DNA of 61,611 nt from Corynebacterium rhinophilum (GCF_030227225.1 NZ_JASPHQ010000001.1:1-61611), one strand, 5' to 3'. Shown: positions 47,362-56,284, numbered from the stretch's first letter. The notes: a model not told the origin generated them from the letters alone. Made by a program: numbers and translations.

Positions 47362-47395
47362 TCACTTTATGGAAAGAGTGCGGGGCTCGAGGGAG

Positions 47396-49279
47396 CTAGG
47401 CCCGGGACTTTTCCCTGCGTGCGCGGGCAACCTTGGGATCCGGATTCGGGATGGCATCCAGAAGCTTCTTGGTGTAGTCATCCTGCGGGTTATCGAAAAT
47501 CTCATCCGTCGAGCCGGACTCGACGAACTTGCCCTTGTACATCACCGCAACGCGGTCCGAAAGGTGGCGCACGACGGAAAGATCGTGGGCGACGAAGAGA
47601 TAGGACAGGCCCAGCTTTCGCTTGAGGTCCTCGAGGAGGTTAATGACACCCGCTTGGATGGACACGTCCAAGGCGGAGACTGGCTCATCCAGCACAAGGA
47701 CCGAAGGGCGCGTGGCCAGGGCGCGTGCCAAGCCGATGCGCTGGCGCTGGCCGCCGGAGAAGTGGCTAGGGAAGCGGTCCAGCTGCGAGGAGTCGAGGCC
47801 GACCAGGTTCATGAGCTCGTTCACGCGGGCATCGACATCGCCATCAAAGCCCAGCGAGTTGAGCGGCTCCGCAATGACTTCGCGTACGGTCAGGCGGGGG
47901 TTCAGCGAGCTCATTGGGTCCTGGAAGACGATCTGGATGTCTTTGCGGGCCTCGCGGCGCTCGGACCCACTCATGCCATTGGCATCCTTGCCATTGAGGA
48001 CAACGGCACCGTTTTCAGGGTCCAGATCCATGATCTCCAGCAACGTGGTGGTCTTACCGCAGCCAGATTCGCCGACGATGGCCATGCACTCGCCTTCGCG
48101 GATATCGAAGGTGAGGCCGTCAACGGCCTTGACGGTGCCTACCTTGCGCTTAATCAACGCGCCCTTGGTTAGCGGGAACTGCTTACGCAAGTCGTTCACG
48201 GCGAGGGTGGTCTTGCGATCCCCGCGGGGAACGTCGGCCAAGATGTCATCGGCAAGCTGCGGCGGCTTGAACATCAGCTCGCCGTCGATCTTGCGGTCGT
48301 GGATCTCCGGCGCGCGGAGGCAAGCGCTGCGGTGGGATACGGATTCATCCTTGAGCGGAAGCAGCTTCGGCTCGCCGGACAGGCAAGCCTCCTGCGCTAC
48401 GGGGCAGCGCGGGGCGAATTGGCAGCGATCCTTTAGGTTCACCAAGACCGGTGGGTTGCCCTCAATGGGGGTCAGGGGCTCCGAGGCCGAGGAATCAGGG
48501 CGCGGCGTAGAACCAAGTAGTCCTACAGTGTAGGGCATGCGGGGGTTGGAGAAGATGGTATCGACATCGCCGTGTTCTACCGGTTGGCCGGCGTACATGA
48601 CCATGACATCGTCAGCGGTTTCTGCCACCACGCCCATATCGTGGGTAATCATGATGGTGGCGGCGCCGGTTTCGCGCTGCGCCAGACGGATGACGTCCAG
48701 GATTTGCGCCTGGATGGTGACGTCGAGGGCCGTCGTCGGCTCATCCGCGATGAGCACGCGCGGGTTATTCGCAATCGCAATGGCGATGACCACGCGCTGG
48801 CGCATACCGCCGGAAAACTCGTGCGGGAAGGACTTCAGGCGCAGGTGGGGCTCGGGGATGCCCACCAGATCCAGCAGCTCGGTGGCTTGCTTCAGGGCTT
48901 CTTTCTTGCCGATGTCCTGGTGGGCCTGAATGGCCTCTACCAGCTGCGATCCAATATCGAAGACTGGGGTCAGCGCGGAGAGCGGATCCTGGAAGATCAT
49001 GCCGATGCCATTGCCGCGGATGCTCGACATTTCCTTATCAGAAAGCCCGAGGAGCTCGCGGCCATCGAATTTCACGGAGCCTTCAACCTTGGCGTATTCC
49101 GGCAGTAGACCCATGATGGACATGGAAGTCACGGACTTACCGGAACCGGATTCGCCGACGATGCCCAGGGTGCGGCCGGGGTGCAAATCAAAGCTCACAC
49201 CGCGCACCGCAGAGACGGTACCTGCTTCAGAAGGAAAGCTGACGCGTAAGTCATTGACGGACAAGATAGGCGAAGTCAT
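47396..49279 (-). CDS. oppD: Peptide ABC transporter ATPase, fused double domain
   Basis: A 627-residue fusion of two ABC ATPases equal to OppD and OppF. The first has GESGSGKSVT and SGGMRQRV, the second GESGCGKTTT and SGGQRQRIGLARALA. A Cys-containing oligopeptide C-terminal domain (CQFAPRCPVAQEAC) follows the first ATPase, a possible iron-sulfur or zinc site as in other OppD-type proteins. It powers peptide uptake with oppB and oppC and overlaps oppC by 4 bases. Fused OppDF proteins are common in Actinobacteria. Confidence 0.92.
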   Translation of the reverse strand: MTSPILSVNDLRVSFPSEAGTVSAVRGVSFDLHPGRTLGIVGESGSGKSVTSMSIMGLLPEYAKVEGSVKFDGRELLGLSDKEMSSIRGNGIGMIFQDPLSALTPVFDIGSQLVEAIQAHQDIGKKEALKQATELLDLVGIPEPHLRLKSFPHEFSGGMRQRVVIAIAIANNPRVLIADEPTTALDVTIQAQILDVIRLAQRETGAATIMITHDMGVVAETADDVMVMYAGQPVEHGDVDTIFSNPRMPYTVGLLGSTPRPDSSASEPLTPIEGNPPVLVNLKDRCQFAPRCPVAQEACLSGEPKLLPLKDESVSHRSACLRAPEIHDRKIDGELMFKPPQLADDILADVPRGDRKTTLAVNDLRKQFPLTKGALIKRKVGTVKAVDGLTFDIREGECMAIVGESGCGKTTTLLEIMDLDPENGAVVLNGKDANGMSGSERREARKDIQIVFQDPMSSLNPRLTVREVIAEPLNSLGFDGDVDARVNELMNLVGLDSSQLDRFPSHFSGGQRQRIGLARALATRPSVLVLDEPVSALDVSIQAGVINLLEDLKRKLGLSYLFVAHDLSVVRHLSDRVAVMYKGKFVESGSTDEIFDNPQDDYTKKLLDAIPNPDPKVARARREKSRA

Positions 49280-50268
49280 AGTTTACCTCCGGAATTGGAG
49301 TTGGGATCGAGTGCGTCGCGCAGACCATCGCCAATAAATGCCATGGAGACGGTCAGCAGCGTCAAGGTAGCGGCGGGGAAGTAGAACTGCCATGGGGCGG
49401 ATTGCAGGGAGGCAGTACCGCCCTGCAGCAAGGTACCGAGGGAGACATCGGGAAGCTTCACGCCCAAGCCCAGGAAGGACAGTGCGGTCTCAGAGCCCAC
49501 GGTGCCCACAACGCCGAAGACGAACTGGATGATAAGCAGCGAACCAATATTTGGAATGACGTGGCGGACGATGGTGCGCATCTTGGATACGCCCATGTAG
49601 CTTGCAGCGCGGACATAGTCCTGCTCGCGGACGGTAAGTGCTAGGGACCAAATCACGCGGGCCTGGTACATCCAGCCGAAGGCGATAAGGACGACCATCA
49701 GAAGCTTCCAGTCACCGCCGGAGTCTGCCACCACAAGGGCGATGAGCAGGAAGGTTGGGATGGAAAGCAGGAAGTGGATAACCGCGAGGACGGCCTTTTC
49801 TGCAAGTCCGCCCCACAGGGCTGCGGCGCAGCCGACGAAGGCCGAAATGACCAGCGTGGCGAAGGACACCACGATTGCAATGGTCAGGGACCTGCCCAGG
49901 CCGTGGATGGTTTGGGCATAGAGGTCATTGCCGGAATCGTTGGTACCAAACCAGTGCTCGGGGCTCGGTGGCTCAGATAGGGCGAGGAAGTCCGGTTCCG
50001 TGTAGTCCCACTGGGCAAAGAAATTGCCAAAAAGGGCGGCAAAGATGAGAAAGCCCAGGATGATGACGCCAACGGTGGCTAGCTTGTTGCGGAAGAAGCG
50101 GCGAATATACAGCTTGTACCGGGAAGTACCGCGGGGGACCTCCGGCAACGTGGCCATGCGCTCGGCTTCCTCATTGCTTAACGGATCCTCAGAGACGACC
50201 TCGGTGCGCGTAGAAACCTCGCCGCGGGGCTGTTTCTTGGACATCTTTGGTTCTTTGGGATTTGTCAT
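49276..50268 (-). CDS. oppC: Peptide ABC transporter permease (OppC type)
   Basis: A 330-residue permease with a cytoplasmic N-terminal tail of about 55 residues, one separate membrane segment (LATVGVIILGFLIFAALFGNFF), and the five-helix ABC permease core with the EAA-type coupling loop (YVRAASYMGVSKMRTIVRHVIPN). ATG 50268 follows the oppB stop with no gap. Confidence 0.93.
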   Translation of the reverse strand: MTNPKEPKMSKKQPRGEVSTRTEVVSEDPLSNEEAERMATLPEVPRGTSRYKLYIRRFFRNKLATVGVIILGFLIFAALFGNFFAQWDYTEPDFLALSEPPSPEHWFGTNDSGNDLYAQTIHGLGRSLTIAIVVSFATLVISAFVGCAAALWGGLAEKAVLAVIHFLLSIPTFLLIALVVADSGGDWKLLMVVLIAFGWMYQARVIWSLALTVREQDYVRAASYMGVSKMRTIVRHVIPNIGSLLIIQFVFGVVGTVGSETALSFLGLGVKLPDVSLGTLLQGGTASLQSAPWQFYFPAATLTLLTVSMAFIGDGLRDALDPNSNSGGKL

Positions 50269-51252
50269 TTAGCTCACCCTTACTCGTGGATCCAAGGCGA
50301 CAACAACGAGGTCTGCCAGAACGGCAGACACGGCCGTCATCGCGGCGCCGAATGCCGCTACGGCTACCGCGCCATTGATGTCGTTCTTACTAATGGTCTG
50401 GATGAAGTACTGGCCCATACCGTTCCAGCCGAAGATGCGCTCCGTCATCACGGCACCGGTGAAAATGCCGGGTACGGAGAATGCGACGGAGGTGGCCACC
50501 GGGATGATGGAGGTGCGCAGTGCGTGCTTGCGGATGGCCTGCTGGCGGGTAAGTCCCTTTGCGCGTGCGGTGCGGACATAATCCGCATCGAGGTTATCGA
50601 GCAATAGCGTGCGCTGGGTCATGTGGTAGCTGGCGTAGCTGATGATCACCAGGGAAATCGTGGGCAGGACGAGGTGCTGTGCGGAATCTAGGAGCTTGGG
50701 GAAGAATCCCTCGACCCCTAGGGACTTGGAACCGACGACGTAGAAGATCTTTTTGCCGGTCAGATCGTTGATTTCCAGCGCGGCCCACACGACGGCGATG
50801 GAAGCAACAACCACGTGGGTATTCATCGCAATGATGGAAATTCCCTGCCACACGCGGTCACCGGTCTTGTACTGGCGGGAGGCGGTGTATACACCAACCG
50901 CTACACCAATAACGATGGACAGGATGGTCGCAAGCAAGAGTAGCTGCGCGGACACCCAAATGCGGTAGCTGATCTCCTCGTTCACCATCTCACCTACCGG
51001 AGACTGACCCCAATCCCACTTCGTGATGATGTTGGTCAGCCAGGTCCACCAGCGCTCCAAAAGTGGGGTTTCTGGGCTGAGGTTATAGGGCTCGAGGAGG
51101 TTATTGATTTCCTCATCTGAAAGTGGTGGACGGCGCTCGGTGTAGTTCGAACGCGGGTCCAAAAACGAGGCTGCCAAGAAATAAGCCAAGTTAGTGGCTA
51201 AAAAGATCATGAGTAACCAGCCCAAGATCTTTTTGATCAAATACTTTGTCAT
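50269..51252 (-). CDS. oppB: Peptide ABC transporter permease (OppB type)
   Basis: A 327-residue permease starting with a membrane segment (ILGWLLMIFLATNLAYFLAASF) and carrying the coupling loop DYVRTARAKGLTRQQAIRKH. With about six membrane segments it pairs with OppC to form the channel. It is the first gene of the operon, with a promoter-like sequence 80 bases upstream. Confidence 0.93.
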   Translation of the reverse strand: MTKYLIKKILGWLLMIFLATNLAYFLAASFLDPRSNYTERRPPLSDEEINNLLEPYNLSPETPLLERWWTWLTNIITKWDWGQSPVGEMVNEEISYRIWVSAQLLLLATILSIVIGVAVGVYTASRQYKTGDRVWQGISIIAMNTHVVVASIAVVWAALEINDLTGKKIFYVVGSKSLGVEGFFPKLLDSAQHLVLPTISLVIISYASYHMTQRTLLLDNLDADYVRTARAKGLTRQQAIRKHALRTSIIPVATSVAFSVPGIFTGAVMTERIFGWNGMGQYFIQTISKNDINGAVAVAAFGAAMTAVSAVLADLVVVALDPRVRVS

Positions 51253-51599
51253 GGGGAAATTCTCCGTGCGCGGTTAAGCAGGAAACAGTGCGAATAAATA
51301 TGAAGCCAACGATGGAGTCGTTGTATGTGACCAATCTAATAAGATATAAGCAAGGGCACAATTCACATAGCCCCGTGATGTACATCGCCAATCAACCAAT
51401 AGGTATTTTTTCAGTGTAGACACTTAAGGCGCTAAAAAGAAAAATGGGATTCAGCTGCAGATTTAAAAACCTAAATTGTTCAACAGTTATAAGAAACGAT
51501 TAACTGAAAATAAGTGACAACGGGGGTAACCAATCAGCCCGAGTGGGGTGATCCTCCGCGGCTGTATTAGGGCGGAAGGGCTCGGTAGGCTAGTTGCTT
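51253..51599. other. AT-rich gene-free stretch upstream of oppB
   Basis: A 347-base stretch between divergent oppB and the unknown plus-strand gene, AT-rich. It holds the oppB promoter-like sequence. An ATTGGTTGATTGG element and several AT-rich blocks could be regulator sites, but no defined motif was recognised. Confidence 0.5.
51333..51361 (-). promoter_or_regulatory. Promoter-like sequence of the opp operon
   Basis: Minus strand -35 TTGTGC (51356-51361), 17-base spacer, -10 TAGATT (51333-51338). Confidence 0.5.
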
Positions 51600-52298
51600 A
51601 TGGAAGATCCCACTCGCATTGACCCGACCTTGGCAGCGCTGCGCAAGGCGTGGGAGGGGCAACCCGATTTGAGCCTGCCTACGCTTTTTGCCTTATTGGC
51701 CAACCGGGGCATCGGCTGGGGCGTGAGCGACGCGGAGTTGGTCGCTGAGTTGGAGCGACAGGCCGAAGTTCATCCGCCGTTATTGCCCCTTGAGGATGGT
51801 CGCGTGGGCACAGGTGAGTGGCTCGTGCTTAGCGATGCCCCCACCTGCCGCATCACCGCCGATGCCTCCCGCATCATTGTTCGCCGCGCGAATACACAGC
51901 CGGTTGTGTGGGCATATAGTGCGATTAGGCCAACAGGGCCTGGCCGGCCCTTCGTGGTTACGGATACTGAGGGCTTTGAACACCGCCTTGGAATCGTCTC
52001 CAGTATCATGCGTCTGTCTGAACAGCTACCAGAACTCAGCGGTCTTAAACGCTACGAGTTGGGAGACTTTGTCTATGTTCTTCGATTCGAGGACGAGATT
52101 GCAGTTCTAGACCACGGATTGCATCTCTTTCATAAGGGAAATCGGCGGGTGGTGGCCCACGATTATGCGTGGAAAAGGATAGAAAAATGCCGCCCTGGCG
52201 AGGAGCTGAAAGTACTCCTCGAGGGCGGCGATTATGCGCGGCTCGGTAAGGTGGTTGAGGTCCTTGCTGCAGAGACCCCAAACCCCTTATTCAGCTAA
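51600..52298 (+). CDS. Conserved-looking hypothetical protein
   Basis: A 232-residue soluble protein without signal peptide or membrane segment. It has an alpha-helical N-terminus (PTLAALRKAWEGQPDLSLPT, then GVSDAELVAELERQAEV) and a beta-rich remainder. No family was recognised. ATG 51600 is preferred over TTG 51594. It is convergent with the AmaP-like gene and overlaps its 3' end by 12 bases, so no terminator can lie between them. Confidence 0.7.
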   Translation: MEDPTRIDPTLAALRKAWEGQPDLSLPTLFALLANRGIGWGVSDAELVAELERQAEVHPPLLPLEDGRVGTGEWLVLSDAPTCRITADASRIIVRRANTQPVVWAYSAIRPTGPGRPFVVTDTEGFEHRLGIVSSIMRLSEQLPELSGLKRYELGDFVYVLRFEDEIAVLDHGLHLFHKGNRRVVAHDYAWKRIEKCRPGEELKVLLEGGDYARLGKVVEVLAAETPNPLFS

Positions 52299-52862
52299 AT
52301 CCTTCATCGGCTTAACCTTGGTGAAGTGCAGCTTATAGCTGGTATCCAGGTCAGCATTCGGGAATGCCTCACGGAAGTCGCGTTCATTAGTTTCCACAGC
52401 GTTGGTCAAGCGCTCCAGCGGCGTATCTGGGTTAGCAACCACCGTGTACTGCAGCGTTGGGCGGGCGCGGTCGTACGCAACCAAGCGGTCCACGCGTTCC
52501 ACACCATCTCGCGAGTCCAGATCCTTGGCCACCGCGGTGGCGATGGCGTTCATGGATGCAGAGATTGCGCCTTGTTCATTGGAGGCTGCGGAGTCCACAT
52601 TATTAAACCGGCGGTGACGCAGGTTCACGACGATGAGCCACAAGCCAATGATGAGCAGCAGGGCAGAGGCACCAGCCAAGACCCAGACCCACCAACTATT
52701 TTCGCTTAAAGTGCGCCACGTATCGTGGTCTACCCACTCGGCCAAGTACTCAGCAAATTCCACATTGAAGTTAATGAGGATTGGCCATACGCCTAGCGCG
52801 ATGAGGATAATTCCGAGCAGGCCGAGGAGGATTCGGTCAAAGGTAGCAAGCTTTTTAGACAT
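52287..52862 (-). CDS. amaP: AmaP-like membrane protein (Asp23 membrane anchor type)
   Basis: A 191-residue protein with two membrane segments (ILLGLLGIILIALGVWPILI, residues about 11-30, and VWVLAGASALLLIIGLWLIVV, about 59-79) and a cytoplasmic C-terminal Asp23-like domain. This is the AmaP layout, the membrane anchor of Asp23 described in Staphylococcus. It is the last gene of the six-gene minus-strand cluster and overlaps the gene before it by 8 bases. Confidence 0.75.
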   Translation of the reverse strand: MSKKLATFDRILLGLLGIILIALGVWPILINFNVEFAEYLAEWVDHDTWRTLSENSWWVWVLAGASALLLIIGLWLIVVNLRHRRFNNVDSAASNEQGAISASMNAIATAVAKDLDSRDGVERVDRLVAYDRARPTLQYTVVANPDTPLERLTNAVETNERDFREAFPNADLDTSYKLHFTKVKPMKDLAE

Positions 52863-53421
52863 GATTATCCATCTCCGGAATCTTCTCTACGGCTACGGTG
52901 ACCTTTGGTGGGTCTGCAAGGATCTCTAAAGCGCTGTTGACAGCCTTTTCCACGCGCCCAGGCAAATCGGAGTCTTGCTCATCGCCATTGACGGTGACCT
53001 TCGCGCTCTTGGTATCAGCCGAAGTCTGCGCGGAAGCGACTCCCGGAACACGGCGTGCTGCAGCAGAGCTCAATCGTGCGACATCAACTGGCCGCATCCA
53101 CATGGAAGCGGACTCAGAAGTGATCTGAGTGTGGGTATTGCGACGGGTCTTTACCGCAGCGAATACAAAGATGAGACCAACCACGATGGAACCCACGCCC
53201 GCCCAGATCATCCACGTCTCTAATTGCTCGGTGGCAATAAGATCGAGGACCGGCTGGACCCACGATTGGGCATTAGCGTCCGCGCCGACAAGCCAGGTTT
53301 CGCGTACCCCCACAACGCCAATGACAAGCAGCACAAAACCCAGGATTACGGTCCACGTGCGAACTGCAGGAGACGCCTTGGGCTGCTGCCCGAAATGCTC
53401 AGGCAAATTCATTTCAGCCAT
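52855..53421 (-). CDS. DUF6286-like membrane protein of the Asp23 cluster
   Basis: A 188-residue protein with two membrane segments (TVILGFVLLVIGVVGV, about 26-41, and MIWAGVGSIVVGLIFVFAAV, about 71-90) and an Asp23-like C-terminal domain that includes PVDVARLSSAAARRVPGV. Homologues in Actinobacteria are annotated DUF6286 in Asp23/Gls24 clusters. ATG 53421 is chosen since the upstream extension overlaps the repeat protein gene. It resembles the AmaP-like product in topology, so the two may be paralogous anchors. Confidence 0.7.
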   Translation of the reverse strand: MAEMNLPEHFGQQPKASPAVRTWTVILGFVLLVIGVVGVRETWLVGADANAQSWVQPVLDLIATEQLETWMIWAGVGSIVVGLIFVFAAVKTRRNTHTQITSESASMWMRPVDVARLSSAAARRVPGVASAQTSADTKSAKVTVNGDEQDSDLPGRVEKAVNSALEILADPPKVTVAVEKIPEMDNHV

Positions 53422-54544
53422 TATTGCCTCCTTGCTCGTGGTACGGGGTAATGGAAATAGCACGCAGCGGCTCAGGCCGTGGCGCATAGACGTGCAACGG
53501 GCGCTGGCTAGCTGGCGATACCTCGATGCGCTTCAGCGGTTCCTGGCGCGGGGCCTGAACCTTGCGCAGTGACGCGGGTCTAGCGGTTCGCACGCGCTGC
53601 TCGCTACGGGAATTATCGATCTCGATCTTGCGCAGTGGCTGCGGGCGCGGCGGCTGCACCTTACGCAGGGGAGCCGGGCGGGCAACGCGAACGCGCTTTT
53701 TCTGTTCAGTATTGTCGATCTCGATTTTACGCAAAGGCTGCGGACGGGGGACAGAGACCTTTGCCTTTTTGACAAAGGGGCGTACCTGTCCGCTCGGAAG
53801 CAACCTGCCAGGGCGCGGAGCGCGAACGCTGCGTACGTGCTCTGGGCGCGGTTCGACGATACGGCGTAGTTCGTGACCTTCCGGAGCGCTAATTTCTAGC
53901 AGCTGATGATCCGGAAGGTCAGCGGAAATGCTGCGCACCGGTGCCTCCCGCGGCGTATCGACAGAGCGCACTGGCGTGTCACCAGAGGGCCCCGATACTC
54001 CGCGAACCGCAACTTCCTTTCCAGAAGAAATTTCGCGGATTTCCGCCTCTTGCGGGGTGTCGACATTGCGGACTGCGGCTTCTTCCGGAGTCTCGATGCT
54101 TCGCACTTCGACCGAGTCCTGAGTAACAGGCTGGGTCACGGTAGAAGGTGTGACCTCAGGGGTAAAAGCTGAAGCGGCAGGACGCTGCGCAAGCTGTTCT
54201 GCGGTAACGCGAGTACCCGGAATCGATTCACCGACGGTGACATTAACGCGGGTGGTGGAATAGCCGGTATGGGCAGCAATAGCCTCTGAAATGGCGGCAC
54301 GCGTACTTTCCGCGACTGCGGTAACCGGAGATGGCCACACCACCGCGATGGTCGCGCTCACGGCGGCGACCTCACGCTCTGGGTCCATCTGTACCGAAAC
54401 CCGTGGATAACCGCGTCCGCCAATGCCAGCAAGCTTGGCATCTAAATCTTTTGTGCCAGGCACGCTAGCAATTGCGGCGGTCACGATTCGTTCCATGGTC
54501 CGCAGCGAGAAACGCGTGTGGCCCTGAGTGGAACCTTCTGACAT
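53414..54544 (-). CDS. Asp23-like protein with long 11-residue repeat tail
   Basis: A 376-residue protein. The first ~120 residues look like a small Asp23/Gls24-type alpha/beta domain (RVSVQMDPEREVAAVSATIAVVW, TRVNVTVGES). From residue 147 to 363 an 11-residue period is visible, with (V/L/I)R.(V/I) at 147, 158, 169, 180, 192, 203, 226, 237 and, in a related form, at 271, 293, 304, 326, 337 and 360. The C-terminal part forms about 33-residue units with P.PLRKI and ARP..LRKV. ATG 54544 overlaps the upstream stop codon (TAATG). It is very basic and Pro/Arg-rich at the end. Function unknown; the repeats suggest binding or scaffolding. Confidence 0.72.
   Translation of the reverse strand: MSEGSTQGHTRFSLRTMERIVTAAIASVPGTKDLDAKLAGIGGRGYPRVSVQMDPEREVAAVSATIAVVWPSPVTAVAESTRAAISEAIAAHTGYSTTRVNVTVGESIPGTRVTAEQLAQRPAASAFTPEVTPSTVTQPVTQDSVEVRSIETPEEAAVRNVDTPQEAEIREISSGKEVAVRGVSGPSGDTPVRSVDTPREAPVRSISADLPDHQLLEISAPEGHELRRIVEPRPEHVRSVRAPRPGRLLPSGQVRPFVKKAKVSVPRPQPLRKIEIDNTEQKKRVRVARPAPLRKVQPPRPQPLRKIEIDNSRSEQRVRTARPASLRKVQAPRQEPLKRIEVSPASQRPLHVYAPRPEPLRAISITPYHEQGGNNG
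53450..53749 (-). repeat. Repeats of about 99 bp encoding 33-residue units
   Basis: The coding repeat underlying residues 266-363 of the Asp23-like repeat protein: units start at residues 266, 299 and 332 (PRPQPLRKI, PRPQPLRKI, PRQEPLKRI), with an ARP..LRKV half-unit at 288 and 321. Confidence 0.65.
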
Positions 54545-54738
54545 TAGCCTTGGCCTTTCTCCTTGCCGATGAGGCCATTCCACACGGCGCTGAGGTCGAT
54601 GCGGCCATCAAAGTGGGAACCCAAGAGGCCACCGACGGCAGCAAGCAGCACGGCGAGCAGCGTCCAACCCCAACCTAAGTACAAAAAGAAGGCAAGTAGC
54701 AGGCCGATAACAATGCCCAATGTGGTGTAATTTTTCAT
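54544..54738 (-). CDS. DUF2273 small membrane protein
   Basis: A 64-residue protein with two closely spaced membrane segments (TLGIVIGLLLAFFLYLGWGW and TLLAVLLAAVGGLLGSHFDG), the DUF2273 pattern. These small proteins are found in Asp23/Gls24 gene clusters. It lies 2 bases after the gene before it and its stop overlaps the start of the repeat protein. Confidence 0.82.
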   Translation of the reverse strand: MKNYTTLGIVIGLLLAFFLYLGWGWTLLAVLLAAVGGLLGSHFDGRIDLSAVWNGLIGKEKGQG

Positions 54739-54740
54739 AT

Positions 54741-55088
54741 CTAATCCTTCGAGGGAGCAGCGGATAAGCCATCTACGGCGTCAGAAAACTCAACGTCGAC
54801 GCGTTCTAGCTCCGTACATGCCTTGCGGGCTGCCGAGCGGACTTCTTCCGCTAGGCGGTACAGATCAGGCTGCGCACTGATATCAACACGGACGTTGATT
54901 TGCAGGTGGCGATCGTCGCGGGGATCGGGCCGGCGCATGCCGGTAACCCTTTCGCCCGGGAAGAGTAGGCTCACCGAGCCGTAGGATCCGCCGTCAAGGC
55001 CCGCGACACCGTTGAGCTTTTGCACCGCTTCCGCAATTGCGTGAGCGTGGCTTACCTCGAGCTCAAATTGTGCTCGGGGTTCAGGCAT
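54741..55088 (-). CDS. Asp23/Gls24-like protein
   Basis: A 115-residue soluble protein with a pattern like one Asp23 domain: FELEVSHAHAIAEAVQKLNGV, then INVRVDISAQPDLYRLAEEVRSA. No signal peptide. It is preceded by the main Asp23-family gene after a gap of 5 bases, so both are co-transcribed and possibly partners. Confidence 0.65.
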   Translation of the reverse strand: MPEPRAQFELEVSHAHAIAEAVQKLNGVAGLDGGSYGSVSLLFPGERVTGMRRPDPRDDRHLQINVRVDISAQPDLYRLAEEVRSAARKACTELERVDVEFSDAVDGLSAAPSKD

Positions 55089-55093
55089 TGTTC

Positions 55094-55573
55094 TTATGCC
55101 TGGCCCTGGTTCAGTGCAGCCTGCTCTTCAGACTCGGAGTCTTCCTTCGGCAGCTTGACGTTGTGAACAACAACGTCAACGCGCTCTACGGTCAGGCCGG
55201 TCATGCGCTCGACAGCGTTCATGATGTTGCGGCGGATTGCCTCAGCCAGCTCGTGGATAGCAACACCGTACTCAGCGGTGATGGCAATCTCGATCTTTGC
55301 GGAGCCGTTTTCTACCTCTACGTCAACACCCTGGCGTACGTCCTCGGATGCGCCGAAGGACTCGCGGATGGTGCCCATCATGCGAGCGCCGCCGCCACCA
55401 AGGGAGTCAACACCGGAAACTTCGCGGGCTGCAATGCCAGCGATCTTGGAAACAACGACGTCATCAATGGTGGTGGTGCCGTACTGAGTCTCCAGGTTGT
55501 TGTTTACCTCGCGCTCTTCAGAAGCGGCAACGTTGTTCTCAGAGTGCTTTGCAGGAGTGTTGTTCTCAGACAT
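55094..55573 (-). CDS. Asp23/Gls24 family envelope stress response protein
   Basis: A 159-residue Asp23 family member. After a hydrophilic N-terminal tail of about 33 residues the core domain appears, with VVSKIAGIAAREVSGVDSLGG, VENGSAKIEIAITAEYGVAIHELAEAIRR and GLTVERVDVVVHNV in family order. In Firmicutes such proteins are membrane-associated via AmaP and induced by envelope stress. ATG 55573 has an AAGGAAAGG site 11 bases upstream. It is the first gene of the cluster. Confidence 0.88.
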   Translation of the reverse strand: MSENNTPAKHSENNVAASEEREVNNNLETQYGTTTIDDVVVSKIAGIAAREVSGVDSLGGGGARMMGTIRESFGASEDVRQGVDVEVENGSAKIEIAITAEYGVAIHELAEAIRRNIMNAVERMTGLTVERVDVVVHNVKLPKEDSESEEQAALNQGQA

Positions 55574-56284
55574 GGTCTTTAAGGCCTTTCCTTAAATATT
55601 GACTTGCATGGTCGCAATATGAAATTGAAGGATCAAGAACCAGCGGTTCAAAATCCTTCCTTGAGCGTACCTACCGGCTAACCACTCGTGGGGTCTGTGA
55701 CAACAATTTTTACCAAAACGTGATTATTGGCACTATTGCCGGGATGGTTTGAAAAACACCAGCCCATCGTGCTTAAATACTTAGGTTGCTTTAACAGGGC
55801 AGTGCGAACCGGTAACGGACCGTCTTAAATACGGTGCGCATCGGGGAGACGCTGAGCTGGTAAAGCGAACATGACACCTTCGTTGTCACCGTGTCTCAGG
55901 ATTTTCCTGAAACACAGACTGGAAGGTCATCCGATCGGGCTAGGTCCGCGCTAGAGCAGAGGCACCCCGAGACGATGGACCGGAGAAGGGGCATGGCAAA
56001 TAAACAGTGGCAGTTAGCGAATAGGACACTCTCCATGTGTAATGCGTGAAAACCGTCCTCTTCACAATACTTTGACTACGGGTCTTGTACCCCGTCAGGA
56101 GCACTGCAGACTGGCATTTGCCATGTGCTGTATCTCTTGGTTGTCATGACAGTCAGACCACTGGCGTTGTGTCAGGCCCCAGGCCCGGACAACGTTATAG
56201 AGAAATCGAGAAGCAATTTCCCACCGCTTCACGCCCCGGAAACGCCGGGAATGTGAAAGTGGGGAAGCGAGGAAGAGGATAAGC
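55574..56284. promoter_or_regulatory. Long gene-free region between the Asp23 cluster and rpsJ
   Basis: 711 bases with no convincing gene. It must hold the divergent promoters of the Asp23 cluster and of the S10 operon. TTGAAA with an 18-base spacer and TTAAAT at about 55750-55780 is a plausible but unproven promoter for a very long rpsJ leader. At 56218-56266 a hairpin (TTCCCAC / GTGGGGAA outer arms, inner CCGG/CCGG) lies just ahead of the rpsJ Shine-Dalgarno and could control translation. Confidence 0.55.

Noticed and set aside
53450..53749. Possible CRISPR-like array
   Set aside because: The repeats are contiguous, in frame and diverged at DNA level; they encode the repeated protein tail.
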